This document shows, in pieces, positions 50,539-59,104 of a stretch of DNA of 64,000 nt. This stretch comes from a virus. Location of the stretch: positions 1 through 64,000 of IMG/VR virus record IMGVR_UViG_3300036770_004060. One strand, 5' to 3'. The notes beneath the pieces are model-generated. The model worked only from the letters and a program-made list of their open reading frames with translations, was not told the origin of the DNA and did no database searches. The translations under genes and the position numbers were made by a program. How positions within the stretch are numbered: position 1 is the first letter of the stretch; each line of letters starts with the position of its first letter.

Positions 50539-51018
50539 ATGAGAAAAGAAGAAAAAGAAATAATAGAAGCATCAAAAGAGTTTGCCAAATTACACAATAT
50601 TCCATTTGATGAAAGGACAGAATTAATTTTGTTAAATGCTATTAGAACAGTAGGTGAACGTATCGAAGAATTAGAACATTCTAAATCCGATGAATCTTCG
50701 GGAGATATTGAATTTGAATTTGAAAAATACGGTATTGGTGTTGAATATGAAAAAAGTATTTATAACATAACTCCTGACGAATTTAACGAACATGTAGACG
50801 GATTACTTAAAGAATCAGACGAAAGAGAAGAAAGAAATTTTCAAGTTCTCATACACGAAAAGGCGAAGTATTTAGTTGATAGTTTTGGTAAAAATATCGC
50901 TACACTTATTTGTGAAGAAATTATAAAACAATCTAACAGCAAGGGAGTACCAGTCCATTTGAATTTTGTGTTTTGGCATAGAGTTAGAGAAATTTGTTAT
51001 AGCAATTTATCATTTTGA
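50539..51018 (+). CDS. Hypothetical protein, 159 aa
   Basis: Acidic, helical N- and C-terminal parts with a beta segment between (YGIGVEYEKSIYNITPDEF). No known family. Confidence 0.5.
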   Translation: MRKEEKEIIEASKEFAKLHNIPFDERTELILLNAIRTVGERIEELEHSKSDESSGDIEFEFEKYGIGVEYEKSIYNITPDEFNEHVDGLLKESDEREERNFQVLIHEKAKYLVDSFGKNIATLICEEIIKQSNSKGVPVHLNFVFWHRVREICYSNLSF

Positions 51019-51024
51019 TAAAAT

Positions 51025-51303
51025 ATGATAGGAGAAAAATTAAGCCCAATACTTTGTGAGATTGAGGACACTTTACTAGAATTTGAGGCTTCTAAAGCAG
51101 AAAAATCAAACTTTACAAAAGAAGCCTTTAGGGCATCAATAAAGATATTCACGTCTGCTATGATGGATAAGATGTGGGAGCTTCAAGAAAAAGAATTGAT
51201 TGATACAGATGACAGGCTTAAAATGGCGATAGACGTTGGAGAAGAAATAAGACGATTAGTGAAAGTATATACCGATATTGATACACATAAAATTTACGAA
51301 TGA
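51025..51303 (+). CDS. Helical protein, 92 aa
   Basis: Glu/Lys-rich four-helix type protein. It overlaps the next gene by 4 bp. Family unknown. Confidence 0.5.
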   Translation: MIGEKLSPILCEIEDTLLEFEASKAEKSNFTKEAFRASIKIFTSAMMDKMWELQEKELIDTDDRLKMAIDVGEEIRRLVKVYTDIDTHKIYE

Positions 51304-51572
51304 CACAAAATAATCCTGAACTTTTTATCGCAGACGTAGAGGTATCAGTTACCCTATCAACTAAACATAAAACAACATTATGTATGGAAAAAATACCAAT
51401 ACTACTACTAGACGGAAAGATTCCAACTAAGGCGCAAGAACAAAAACTATTTAAAAAGTTTTACAGTAAGTTTCATATAAAAGAAAAGTTTGATAAGATT
51501 AAATTCTCAAATGTGAGAATATATAATGTGAAATTTAGTAGTAAAATACAATACGATTTTAAATTCGACTAA
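51300..51572 (+). CDS. Hypothetical protein, 90 aa
   Basis: Basic beta-rich protein (FIADVEVSVTLSTKHKTTLC). ATGA-type overlap upstream, and the following ATG abuts its stop. No family recognised. Confidence 0.5.
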   Translation: MTQNNPELFIADVEVSVTLSTKHKTTLCMEKIPILLLDGKIPTKAQEQKLFKKFYSKFHIKEKFDKIKFSNVRIYNVKFSSKIQYDFKFD

Positions 51573-51926
51573 ATGAAAATAGACTTAAAAAATAGGTGTT
51601 ACGCAATACCATTGGATGATAGCGATTTGTTTAATTTCTTAATTAAGAACAACTTTAATTATCTAACAGGGAAGACTTATGTAGTTTCAAATATTTCGGA
51701 TTCAACTTATGGAGTGGTATATAATGTTGATGACAAATTGGTCTTTTGTAAACATAAGGCAATTGAAATAAACAAAAACGCAAAACCTCCAAAGGTTTGT
51801 ACTAAAATTCAAAAAACCTGCAAAATTATTTCAAAGGAGGAATACGAAAAACATTTTAGAGCTTCCAATATAACTGAAATAACAATACTAGAAATGCAAG
51901 AAGAAAAGTTTTTGTTATCAAGATAA
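51573..51926 (+). CDS. Hypothetical protein, 117 aa
   Basis: Beta-rich with KTYVVSNISDSTYGVVYNVD, suggestive of a small SH3/OB-like barrel. Last gene before another conserved-spacer promoter. Function unknown. Confidence 0.5.
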   Translation: MKIDLKNRCYAIPLDDSDLFNFLIKNNFNYLTGKTYVVSNISDSTYGVVYNVDDKLVFCKHKAIEINKNAKPPKVCTKIQKTCKIISKEEYEKHFRASNITEITILEMQEEKFLLSR

Positions 51927-51948
51927 ATTAAATTAATATTTTTGTTCA

Positions 51949-51974
51949 CTATTAGAAAATTATTATTATATTTG
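51949..51974 (+). promoter_or_regulatory. Plus-strand promoter with conserved spacer
   Basis: TATTAGAAAATTATTA then TATATTTG (51967-51974). Third clear copy of this promoter class. It precedes the ATG at 51990 by about 15 bp. Confidence 0.65.
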
Positions 51975-51989
51975 TGTATAAGTTTTAAT

Positions 51990-52169
51990 ATGAAAAACAT
52001 CGTAATAAAATATAATGAAGAATCAATTTTGTTTTTAAACAAAAAAAACATTTCTCATAAAATTGTAGCCATCAACGATATTAATAATACTAATTCAGTT
52101 TTTAATGGTATTTCAATCTTTTTTCAAAACGAGAAATTCCTTAATAAAATGTTAAAAAAACTAAAATAA
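51990..52169 (+). CDS. Small protein, 59 aa
   Basis: ATG 51990 is preferred to a TTG at 51942 that lies inside the promoter. Asn/Ile/Lys-rich (MKNIVIKYNEESILFL), ending KMLKKLK. No family. Confidence 0.5.
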   Translation: MKNIVIKYNEESILFLNKKNISHKIVAINDINNTNSVFNGISIFFQNEKFLNKMLKKLK

Positions 52170-52171
52170 TA

Positions 52172-52318
52172 ATGAAAAACAAATTTCAAAACGCTAGTCT
52201 AAATTTAACTTACGAGTTTGAAGATGGAAAAATCATTAATCCAATCAAAAGAAAACGAGTTAAAAAAGTAATAAGTGAAAAAATAATACCTAGAAATGGA
52301 AAAGAAAGAACCAATTAG
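52172..52318 (+). CDS. Small basic protein, 48 aa
   Basis: ATG at 52172, 2 bp after the preceding stop; contains IKRKRVKKVI. It overlaps the Erf gene start by 23 bp. Confidence 0.45.
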   Translation: MKNKFQNASLNLTYEFEDGKIINPIKRKRVKKVISEKIIPRNGKERTN

Positions 52319-52934
52319 TAATTTAACTAAGGCAGTACTAAAAGTAATGCAAGAAGTAAAAGGAATTGATAAAACATTAAGTGTCGGAACAGGAATATCC
52401 GCATACAAGGGGGTGGCAGACAAAGATGTTAAAAAAATCATTGGTGAATCCATGCAAAAAAACGGACTTGTACTATTTCCTATTGATATTGATGCTAAAT
52501 GTAAGATTGACAGATGGGATGAAACTAATCAGTACGGAACAAAATCAAAACAATCAGTATTTACAGAGGTTAATACTAAATATTTATTAGCCCATGAGAG
52601 TGGTGAAAGTATCACTTTAAGCGGGTACGGTCAAGGTGTTGATACACAGGATAAAAGCGCAGGAAAGGCAACTACATATGCTTTAAAATACCTAATGCTT
52701 TACACTTTCCTTGTTCCTACTGGATCTATTGATGATGCAGATAATGACCACTCTGATAATAAAGAAGTTCCTAAAATAACCAAACCAAAAGAAAAACTAG
52801 AAGTTGGCAGTAGTAAATTTATTGCTATAGTTAACGGAATAATTGAAGATAAAACAACACTAGATTTTATTTGTGATAAGTATGATGTTAGTGAGGAAGT
52901 TAAGAAAACATTAATTGAAAAAACTAAAAAATAA
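52296..52934 (+). CDS. Erf-family single-strand annealing protein
   Basis: 212 aa. The signature SGYGQGVDTQDKSAGKATTY followed by ALKYLMLYTFLVPTG matches the Erf superfamily, and GISAYKGVADKDV occupies the expected earlier position. Anneals complementary strands and supports phage recombination, replication and repair. Located in an operon with DUF1064, NinB-like and RecB-like nuclease genes and two SSBs. Confidence 0.85.
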   Translation: MEKKEPISNLTKAVLKVMQEVKGIDKTLSVGTGISAYKGVADKDVKKIIGESMQKNGLVLFPIDIDAKCKIDRWDETNQYGTKSKQSVFTEVNTKYLLAHESGESITLSGYGQGVDTQDKSAGKATTYALKYLMLYTFLVPTGSIDDADNDHSDNKEVPKITKPKEKLEVGSSKFIAIVNGIIEDKTTLDFICDKYDVSEEVKKTLIEKTKK

Positions 52935-52938
52935 TATT

Positions 52939-53457
52939 ATGGAAGATAACTACAAAAACTTGGATATTGATAGATATATGCAAGAAATAGAAATGTACGA
53001 GGTATCACAGAATGAACCAAATCCTTTTCATAACCATATTATGAAACAATCAACTATTGATGAAGTTGAGAGGCAACTAGACTTTGTTGTTAAATCTGTT
53101 AGCAATGGAGAATATGACCCACTAGAGGCTTTTGGGGTATTAAAAAAGATAGAAACACTACTTGGTAATTCTATAGATAAGATAAAGGATTTAGCCATAG
53201 AAGAAGCTTCTAAATACGAAAGCACATTTGAGGTTTCTGGAATTAAGTTTGAAAAGAGAGTAGGTTCAAAAAGGTTTAACTTTAAAATGATTGATGAGTG
53301 GGTAGATGCAAAGAATAAACTATCAGAAATTGAAGAAAAGTATAAACAGGCTTATTTTTCTAAACAACAAGGATTATTGGCTGTAACAGATGATGGAGAG
53401 GAACTTGTTCTGCCCACAATAGAGTACTCAAAAGATTCTTTAATTGTTAAGAAATAA
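52939..53457 (+). CDS. Phage recombination-operon protein, 172 aa
   Basis: ATG 52939 (MEDNYKNLDIDRYM) is chosen over a TTG at 52915 inside the Erf gene. Helical protein with a Leu/Glu coiled coil in the middle and a KRVGSKRFNFKMIDEW segment. Similar proteins sit next to annealases in many phages, function not established. Its stop overlaps the next ATG (TAATG). Confidence 0.55.
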   Translation: MEDNYKNLDIDRYMQEIEMYEVSQNEPNPFHNHIMKQSTIDEVERQLDFVVKSVSNGEYDPLEAFGVLKKIETLLGNSIDKIKDLAIEEASKYESTFEVSGIKFEKRVGSKRFNFKMIDEWVDAKNKLSEIEEKYKQAYFSKQQGLLAVTDDGEELVLPTIEYSKDSLIVKK

Positions 53458-53852
53458 TGTTTAAGCCAATTAAACGTTCTAAATACGGAAACAAAAAAGT
53501 AGTAAGCGGGAATGATACGTTTGACAGTAAAAAAGAGTTTAAACGATACAATGAACTTGTTTTTATGCAACAAAAAGGAATGATTTCAAATCTTCAGAAA
53601 CAGGTTAAATTTGAGTTAATCCCTGCCATGTATGAGGAGGTTGAAGTTGCTCTTAAAACTAAAACTAAAATAGTTAAAAAATCTATTCAGATGTCTATTA
53701 ACTATGTGGCTGATTTTGTATATGACGATACTAATGGCAATAGAGTTGTAGAAGACGTTAAAGCATCAAAGATATTCCAAGATGGTGTTTATAAAATAAA
53801 GAAAAAGCTAATGAGATATATTCACGGAATTGAAATAAAAGAAATATTATAA
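53457..53852 (+). CDS. DUF1064 nuclease-like protein
   Basis: 131 aa. KYGNKKV...FDSKKEFKRYNEL, then YVADFVYDDTNGNRVVEDVK matches DUF1064, a PD-(D/E)XK-like phage family. The acidic ADF and the VVEDVKAS motif supply the catalytic residues. Probably a Holliday-junction or flap nuclease serving recombination. Its stop codon is within an IS right-end-like sequence. Confidence 0.75.
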   Translation: MFKPIKRSKYGNKKVVSGNDTFDSKKEFKRYNELVFMQQKGMISNLQKQVKFELIPAMYEEVEVALKTKTKIVKKSIQMSINYVADFVYDDTNGNRVVEDVKASKIFQDGVYKIKKKLMRYIHGIEIKEIL

Positions 53853-53880
53853 ACTACCCACTCACGCTAAAAAGCGATTA
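53850..53880 (-). mobile_element. IS200/IS605-type right-end scar
   Basis: Minus strand ATCGCTTTTTAGCGTGAGTG then GGTAGTTTA. It matches, with two differences, the end of the tnpB fragment at 54982-55010. The CGCT-AAAA-AGCG hairpin is kept, the outer stem lost. Confidence 0.5.
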
Positions 53881-53891
53881 GATAAAATATT

Positions 53892-54128
53892 ATGATAGTA
53901 GAAATAAAAGTTCTTGAAATCCCAAGTGCGGATAATAAGATATTAGATAACAAAATGTTAATTGATAGTAATTTGATTGAAGCAATAGTTCCGGTCATCG
54001 ATGTTAGGACAGAAAAATATTTGTTTACCGCAATATACATTATGGGAAAAGACAAACCTATCCAGTCAACTATGCCTTTTGAATTTGTAGAGAAAATATT
54101 TCGTGATTCGAGAAGTGAAAAAAATTGA
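53892..54128 (+). CDS. Hypothetical protein, 78 aa
   Basis: Beta-rich small protein (VEIKVLEIPSADNKILDNKM). Overlaps the NinB-like gene by 26 bp. No family recognised. Confidence 0.5.
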   Translation: MIVEIKVLEIPSADNKILDNKMLIDSNLIEAIVPVIDVRTEKYLFTAIYIMGKDKPIQSTMPFEFVEKIFRDSRSEKN

Positions 54129-54549
54129 AATAATATCTAGGGTGGAAAATGGGAAGATTGTTCGTAATAGAACCCTTGTCGTTAACGCCTTAAATTCGTT
54201 TCAAAATTCAGATATTGTGATAACCATTCAAAAACAAAAGATTAAGCGTACAAATAACCAAAATCACTATTATTTTGGCGTGATTATCCCATTAGTTCAA
54301 GATGGTCTCAAAGATATTACAGGAGAAATATACACAAAAGAAGAAACACATACATTTCTTAAATCACAGTTTAACTTTAGTGAACTTGTTAACGAAAAAA
54401 CAGGAGAAATAGTTAAAATACCAAAATCCACAACTGATAATACAACAACAGAAATGGAAGTTTACCATGAGCAAATAAGAAATTTTGCACAAGAATTTTT
54501 AAATATTAAAATACCTTTGCCTTTGGAAAATTTAAAACTAGAATTATGA
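54103..54549 (+). CDS. NinB-like recombination protein
   Basis: 148 aa from GTG 54103 (a second GTG follows at 54115). The pattern KRTNNQNHYYFGVIIPLVQD, then HTFLKSQF, KSTTDNTTTEM and FAQEFLNIKIPLP matches NinB/Orf, a lambda-type recombination mediator that binds ssDNA and helps load annealases. Overlaps the next gene by 4 bp. Confidence 0.7.
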   Translation: MIREVKKIEIISRVENGKIVRNRTLVVNALNSFQNSDIVITIQKQKIKRTNNQNHYYFGVIIPLVQDGLKDITGEIYTKEETHTFLKSQFNFSELVNEKTGEIVKIPKSTTDNTTTEMEVYHEQIRNFAQEFLNIKIPLPLENLKLEL

Positions 54550-54977
54550 CACATTTTAACATAATAGAATTAGATGAACTGATAAAGGAAGTTGTATTTG
54601 ATTATTTAAGAATATCTTCTAAAAATAATAATTTAAAGATTGATGAAATAATTAATACAATAAACGAATCTATTAGTGAAAAACATGGTAAGTTGCACAT
54701 ATCAAAACCTTTGAATGTGGTTGATTTAATAGAACAAAAAGAAGAAAGATTAGCCTATTTTAACTATTATCTAAAAAAATGTGAATACACTGAATCACAA
54801 AAAGAAATGAAAGTTTTACTTTTAGAGTCGGTAGATTATTGTTGTAGATACTTTACTGGAGACCCCCCTTTTAAAGATTCATTTTCAGAATTTTTAAACA
54901 TTAATTTCTTTTCTATATTTATGTGTGCTGCTAGGTTTCATCTGTATATGCTAGAAAAAAATACTATACGACAATAG
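54546..54977 (+). CDS. Hypothetical protein, 143 aa
   Basis: Helical protein with a short CCRYF motif. No family recognised. The IS remnant begins 5 bp after its stop. Confidence 0.5.
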   Translation: MTHFNIIELDELIKEVVFDYLRISSKNNNLKIDEIINTINESISEKHGKLHISKPLNVVDLIEQKEERLAYFNYYLKKCEYTESQKEMKVLLLESVDYCCRYFTGDPPFKDSFSEFLNINFFSIFMCAARFHLYMLEKNTIRQ

Positions 54978-54981
54978 AAAG

Positions 54982-55245
54982 TAAACTACCCATCCACGCT
55001 AAAAAGCGATGGGATGGGCTTTAAACCTGACAACGAATGCAAAGAGCAATACATAGTCGATTTTTCGGGCGTATTTACAGCGACACCCCATGCAGCAATG
55101 TTGTGAGCGGCATTCACATCCGCATCAGCAATATTACCACAATTTGTACAGGCAAACTTCTTGCCTTTTTTGTTAAACAATTTAAAGCGTGGCAGTCGCA
55201 TTCCTCCCAACCACCCTACGGGATAGTTGGGTTTCCTGCTACAAT
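54982..55245 (-). mobile_element. IS605-family remnant (tnpB 3' end and right end)
   Basis: Contains the last codons of tnpB and, at its left edge, the hairpin CCCAT(CCA)CGCT-AAAA-AGCG-ATGGG. In complete elements such a hairpin at the end of tnpB forms the 3' part of the omega (re)RNA. The element is cut off to the right, just before the RecB-like gene start; the exact boundary is not visible. Confidence 0.65.
54986..55210 (-). pseudogene. tnpB: TnpB C-terminal fragment
   Basis: 74 codons with the zinc-knuckle half CTNCGNIADADVNAAHNIA, the RuvC-III aspartate (DVNAAHN) and a GLKPIPS tail typical of TnpB. The wedge, REC, RuvC-I and RuvC-II parts and the first Cys pair are gone, so it cannot be an active nuclease. 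Confidence 0.8.
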
Positions 55246-55248
55246 TTT

Positions 55249-55992
55249 ATGAATCACATTAAAGACGTTATCCTTAACAAATTTCCAATAGAGTTTAAAG
55301 AAGATACTCACCAGTATTTTGTTAATGGAGAGGAATACACAAGCGTTAGTAAGATACTTGAAACACTTACTCCAAAGTTTGACGATATTACAATGAGCGA
55401 GAAGTGTAGCATTAATAAGAAACACGAACACTTTGGAAAGACACCTGATGAAATATTAGAAATTTGGAAAGAAAAAAATAAAGTAGCCTGTGAAAATGGT
55501 AGTAAGTTTCACGATAATGTGCAAATGTTTTTAGAAGATAAAAAAGATGAAATTGAATATGAATATTTCTTTGATTCTTTATTTAGTCAATTTATGATAT
55601 TCCATAATGATATAATTGTGAAAAATAAATTAGACATTGTAGGACTAGAACTTAAAGTTGCTAGCCCTACATTTAAGGTTTGCGGTACTTTTGATGCTCT
55701 TTTTAAATATAATGGGAACTTGTTTATATTCGATTGGAAAACAAACAGTAAATTTGACACAAGTAGCAAATACAAGTTAAATAGACCGTATTCAAAGTAT
55801 GACAAGTCTAAACTTACATACTATACATTTCAAGTATTTATTTACAAATGGATTTTAGAAAACGAATACCAAATAAACATATCAGACTGTAGAATAGTTT
55901 GGTTTAATGAAAACGGTTACGAGATATACAAACCGAAATTTGAATACGAAGAACAGTTCATCAAAAGACTACTTAAAAACTGTACGAAATGA
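55249..55992 (+). CDS. RecB-like PD-(D/E)XK nuclease
   Basis: ATG 55249 (MNHIKDVILNKF) is preferred; an upstream start would translate IS-derived sequence. 247 aa. HQYFVNGEEYTSVSKILETL is the usual N-terminus of phage RecB-like nucleases, KFHDNVQ the HxxxE-type helix, GTFDALFKYNGNLFIFDWKT the D...DWK active site. Probably resects ends for the Erf annealase. 4-bp overlap with the next gene. Confidence 0.8.
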   Translation: MNHIKDVILNKFPIEFKEDTHQYFVNGEEYTSVSKILETLTPKFDDITMSEKCSINKKHEHFGKTPDEILEIWKEKNKVACENGSKFHDNVQMFLEDKKDEIEYEYFFDSLFSQFMIFHNDIIVKNKLDIVGLELKVASPTFKVCGTFDALFKYNGNLFIFDWKTNSKFDTSSKYKLNRPYSKYDKSKLTYYTFQVFIYKWILENEYQINISDCRIVWFNENGYEIYKPKFEYEEQFIKRLLKNCTK

Positions 55993-56462
55993 GCAAAACT
56001 ATTTTATTTAGCAGGTATTTTCCAAAAGGACACCCAAAAGAGGGTAAAGAAACTGAATTTATAGAGAAAATTTGGGAAAATAATTTTGTTGAAAGGACAA
56101 ACGAAGTGTTACTTAAACTTGAGTTTTTAAACTTCACAAGACATGAGTTTAAACCTAAAGTACATACAATTAGAAATGGAAATAGATGGGAGGCTGGGGA
56201 TAAGTTTAGCCCTAGAGTGTGGTCAGGAAAACCATACTGCTCTAAACAAATAACTATTTGTGGAGATTTAGAAGTTAAAAAAGTTTATAACTTTTGTGTT
56301 GACGAATATAATGATTGGTATATAAATAATAGGAAGTTAGGAAGCATTGAAAGAATTGATTTGGCAATTAATGATGGATTGTTGTACGAAGATATGTTGT
56401 CATGGTTCAGCAAACCTTTTCTTGGTCAGATTATTTGTTGGTCTAATGATGTGAACTACTGA
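55989..56462 (+). CDS. ASCH-like domain protein, 157 aa
   Basis: KVHTIRNGNRWEAGDKFSPR followed by CSKQITICGDLEVKKVYNF resembles ASCH/PUA-like phage proteins that bind RNA or modified nucleotides. Acts in the cytoplasm; no catalytic evidence. Follows the RecB-like gene with ATGA overlap. Confidence 0.55.
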   Translation: MSKTILFSRYFPKGHPKEGKETEFIEKIWENNFVERTNEVLLKLEFLNFTRHEFKPKVHTIRNGNRWEAGDKFSPRVWSGKPYCSKQITICGDLEVKKVYNFCVDEYNDWYINNRKLGSIERIDLAINDGLLYEDMLSWFSKPFLGQIICWSNDVNY

Positions 56463-56465
56463 AAT

Positions 56466-56657
56466 ATGGAAATGTTAAAAACTGAATACACAATTAAACA
56501 TAATCTTACTCCAAAAGAGTGTGTTAGATATTTTAAACCTGATTGGGATGATAAAATGTGTGATACATATCTTTGGGAAAATACGTGTTTTCCTATGTCT
56601 ATTGAGGCAACAATAGAACAACTAAACAAACAATTCATTAAAAACAAAAAATTATGA
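56466..56657 (+). CDS. Small protein, 63 aa
   Basis: Contains LTPKECVRYFKPDWDDKMCD, Cys and Trp conserved-looking. No known family. Overlaps the next gene by 4 bp. Confidence 0.5.
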   Translation: MEMLKTEYTIKHNLTPKECVRYFKPDWDDKMCDTYLWENTCFPMSIEATIEQLNKQFIKNKKL

Positions 56658-56935
56658 GTATAATAGGAGCAATTGCATATTTAATAACCATTGTATTGGT
56701 TAATATCAATAATATTAGATTATCAAAAAGAGTTAGAGAACTTGAAAAAGAAAATACTATAATACATGATAGCGTTGATAAAACATTTGAATACCTAAGA
56801 AATTGTATAGTGATAGATAAGGAACTTAGAATAGTTGTTATTGATTCGGTAATAAAAGATTTAGTAGAAAAAGAATGTTTTGAGCTTGCTTCATTGTGGG
56901 AAGAAAAGAAAAACGAAATATTAAATCATGTTTAA
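56654..56935 (+). CDS. Membrane-anchored coiled-coil protein, 93 aa
   Basis: N-terminal hydrophobic helix (IIGAIAYLITIVLVN) followed by a charged coiled coil (RVRELEKENTI). Rz-like spanins have this layout, but it is far from the lysis genes and has no Pro-rich end, so the role is open. Confidence 0.5.
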   Translation: MSIIGAIAYLITIVLVNINNIRLSKRVRELEKENTIIHDSVDKTFEYLRNCIVIDKELRIVVIDSVIKDLVEKECFELASLWEEKKNEILNHV

Positions 56936-57338
56936 AACGAACATAAGCATATTAAGAAGTAAAACCTATAACGACTATAGAAACCAGCCTATAATGAGAG
57001 GAGAATGTATTATAGAAAGGGTTGAATATGAGATAGCTTTATGGTTAAAGAATACGGAAAAAGGAAAATATTTTAGTGGAGTAATTAAAAACGATGAAGT
57101 TTCGGGAAAGATATACCTATATGAAAACAAGTTTAAAAGCAAACATGATATGTACGGAAAAGCCTTAATTGGAGAGGACAAATACAGGATAAATCTTTTA
57201 TTATTTGGCAACACCTTAAAAGGGCAGATAGAGTATGACGATTCGGTTAAGTTCAAGGAACTTGAAGAAGCGAAAGAGAATAGAATAAACAAAGAAAAAT
57301 CTTTAAGAGAAAGAATTAATGAAGCTAATGAACTATAA
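56928..57338 (+). CDS. Hypothetical protein, 136 aa
   Basis: Basic beta-rich first 100 residues (ERVEYEIALWLKNTEKGKYF) and a helical Glu/Lys tail. This resembles small phage proteins adjacent to SSBs, function unknown. Confidence 0.5.
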   Translation: MFKTNISILRSKTYNDYRNQPIMRGECIIERVEYEIALWLKNTEKGKYFSGVIKNDEVSGKIYLYENKFKSKHDMYGKALIGEDKYRINLLLFGNTLKGQIEYDDSVKFKELEEAKENRINKEKSLRERINEANEL

Positions 57339-57340
57339 TT

Positions 57341-57630
57341 ATGGAATACCAAGAATACATTGATTTAGGATTCACAAGAACAGAAATGAATTGTGAATTG
57401 GAATTTAGGGAAACTGGATATTACGGATTTGCTTTAGAAAAAAGATAGGCAAAAGACAATCTGTTAGTGTGTCAAGCGGAGAACTTGATAAACCTAAATT
57501 ATACATTAAGAAACGAAACAGCGAAACTTATCATATAATACCAATTTCAACAGAAGTAGTTATTGATTTGTTTAGTGATGGTGAGCATCAATTTTGGAAT
57601 GTTGAATATGAACGATTTAATAAACAATAA
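57341..57630 (+). pseudogene. Frameshifted gene (A6 tract)
   Basis: ATG 57341 reads MEYQEYIDLGFTRTEMNCEL then GYYGFALEKR and stops at 57446. Adding one A to the six-A run at 57438-57443 continues the frame into IGKRQSVSVSSGELDKPKLY to a stop at 57628, giving a coherent protein of about 96 aa. Either a genuine indel, a slippage-controlled gene, or a sequencing error in a homopolymer. Confidence 0.7.
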
Positions 57631-57632
57631 TT

Positions 57633-57797
57633 ATGATGGTAAAAATAATATTAGGATTAATACTTGTGGCAATAAACGTTTTGTTAGCATATTGGATGTA
57701 TGATATAGGAAATTATAAAACAGCAATGTTTAATTCGTTTGTGGCAGGTTTTATGAGTTACGTTTTATTAACAGAGTTGGTAAACTATGGATATTAA
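57633..57797 (+). CDS. Two-span membrane protein, 54 aa
   Basis: ATG 57633 with another at 57636. Two hydrophobic helices (ILGLILVAINVLLAYW and FVAGFMSYVLL). Overlaps the SSB gene by 11 bp. No family recognised. Confidence 0.5.
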   Translation: MMVKIILGLILVAINVLLAYWMYDIGNYKTAMFNSFVAGFMSYVLLTELVNYGY

Positions 57798-58164
57798 CGC
57801 TTGTATTTTTACTGGACACATTAACAGACTTCCTGAAATCAGATTGAAGTATGACGGAATGGAATACGCTACTTTTATTATAGCTGTTAATGAAGCCTTT
57901 AAATCTGCTAAAACAGGAGAGTTTATACAGAAAACCTTTTGGCTTAGGTGTGTGGTTTTTACAACACATATCGTTCAAAATGTGAAAAGACTTAATAAGG
58001 GCAGTAAAGTAGAAGTACATGGTAGGTTAAGCATACGAGAAATAACAGATAAAAATATGCTTGTTCAACACGAAACCTCACTAATGGTTCATAAATTGGT
58101 TTACCACCCAAGGATTATTTATGATAAACCAATAGAGATAACAGACGGAAACCCCAAATGTTAA
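57787..58164 (+). CDS. ssb: Single-stranded DNA-binding protein
   Basis: 125 aa OB-fold SSB: NACIFTGHINRLPEIR, TFIIAVNEAF, TFWLRCVVF and GSKVEVHGRLSIRE correspond to the bacterial SSB strands in order. The typical acidic C-terminal tail is missing (it ends DGNPKC), so it may not recruit host SSB partners. Serves replication and recombination. Confidence 0.85.
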   Translation: MDINACIFTGHINRLPEIRLKYDGMEYATFIIAVNEAFKSAKTGEFIQKTFWLRCVVFTTHIVQNVKRLNKGSKVEVHGRLSIREITDKNMLVQHETSLMVHKLVYHPRIIYDKPIEITDGNPKC

Positions 58165-58174
58165 ATATAAAATT

Positions 58175-58807
58175 ATGTTAAAAGTATGTAACTTATATTC
58201 AGGGTTAGGAGGCAATAGACGTTTATGGGAAAATGTAGAAGTTACCGCCATTGAATACGATAATGACATTGCAAATGTTTATAAATCCTATTTTCCAAAC
58301 GATGAAGTAATAGTTTGTGATGCTCACGAATATCTCCTAAAAAACTACATGAATTTTGATTTTATTTGGAGTTCTCCTCCGTGTCCAAGCCATTCAGATA
58401 TTAGAAGATGTGGTGTTCATGCAGGACAATATGAAGCCTTATACCCCGAAATGTCCTTATATCAAGAAATAATACTTTTACAAAACTTCGCTCCTAAGAA
58501 AACAAAATTTGTTATTGAAAATGTTATACCGTATTATGAACCTCTTATTAAACCAACAGCAAAACTACATAGACACATATATTGGTCTAATTTTAAAATT
58601 AGTAATTTTGAAGTTACTAATGACAGAAAACATGATAAAATTTCAGGGAGTTCCACTATTTACGGATTTAATATAAGCGGAACAAACATTAAAGAAAAAA
58701 GAAAGGTATTAAGAAATATGGTTGACCCCGAACTAGGACTTCATATACTTAATTGCGCCCAAAATATTAAAGAAAAAAAAGAAGAAACCCAATTGCTTTT
58801 GTTTTAA
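58175..58807 (+). CDS. C5-cytosine DNA methyltransferase-like protein, short
   Basis: 210 aa. Motif I NLYSGLGGNRRLWE, motif IV SSPPCPSHS with catalytic C70, motif VI ENV (115-117), and a late region ELGLHILNCAQN. At 210 aa it is shorter than usual C5 methyltransferases (above 300 aa) and the target-recognition domain is very small, so its specificity is likely relaxed or minimal. Orphan, probably anti-restriction. Confidence 0.75.
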   Translation: MLKVCNLYSGLGGNRRLWENVEVTAIEYDNDIANVYKSYFPNDEVIVCDAHEYLLKNYMNFDFIWSSPPCPSHSDIRRCGVHAGQYEALYPEMSLYQEIILLQNFAPKKTKFVIENVIPYYEPLIKPTAKLHRHIYWSNFKISNFEVTNDRKHDKISGSSTIYGFNISGTNIKEKRKVLRNMVDPELGLHILNCAQNIKEKKEETQLLLF

Positions 58808-58808
58808 T

Positions 58809-59045
58809 ATGGAAAAGTTTACCTGCGACTTCAATAGATTTGACCTAGGAGAGCTTATCGAAATGGTAAGACTTAAAATGGAATTAAGTTCAGATGGATT
58901 TTCCTCTCTTTTAGGAATTAAAACAGCTACATTAATGAACGCAGAAGATGGTCTTAATACAAGTGTGTATTTAGTCCTAGACAAGATGATTAAACACCAT
59001 AAGGTGAGTAATTATTTTAGTATTCAAGTAGAGTTCAAGATTTGA
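58809..59045 (+). CDS. Small HTH-like protein, 78 aa
   Basis: Residues 15-55 (ELIEMVRLKMELSSDGFSSL, then GIKTATLMNAEDGLN) resemble an Xre-type HTH. Last gene of the early operon. Confidence 0.5.
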   Translation: MEKFTCDFNRFDLGELIEMVRLKMELSSDGFSSLLGIKTATLMNAEDGLNTSVYLVLDKMIKHHKVSNYFSIQVEFKI

Positions 59046-59104
59046 AATTTTACCTAAAATCAAACATTGAAAGAATATACTATATACTTGAAAAACAATG
59101 ATAT

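Noticed and set aside
51942-51989. Upstream TTG start for the 59-aa gene
   Set aside because: The codons overlap the conserved-spacer promoter and its -7 box.
55189-55248. Longer N-terminus for the RecB-like nuclease
   Set aside because: These codons come from antisense IS sequence; the conserved N-terminal pattern begins at the ATG at 55249.
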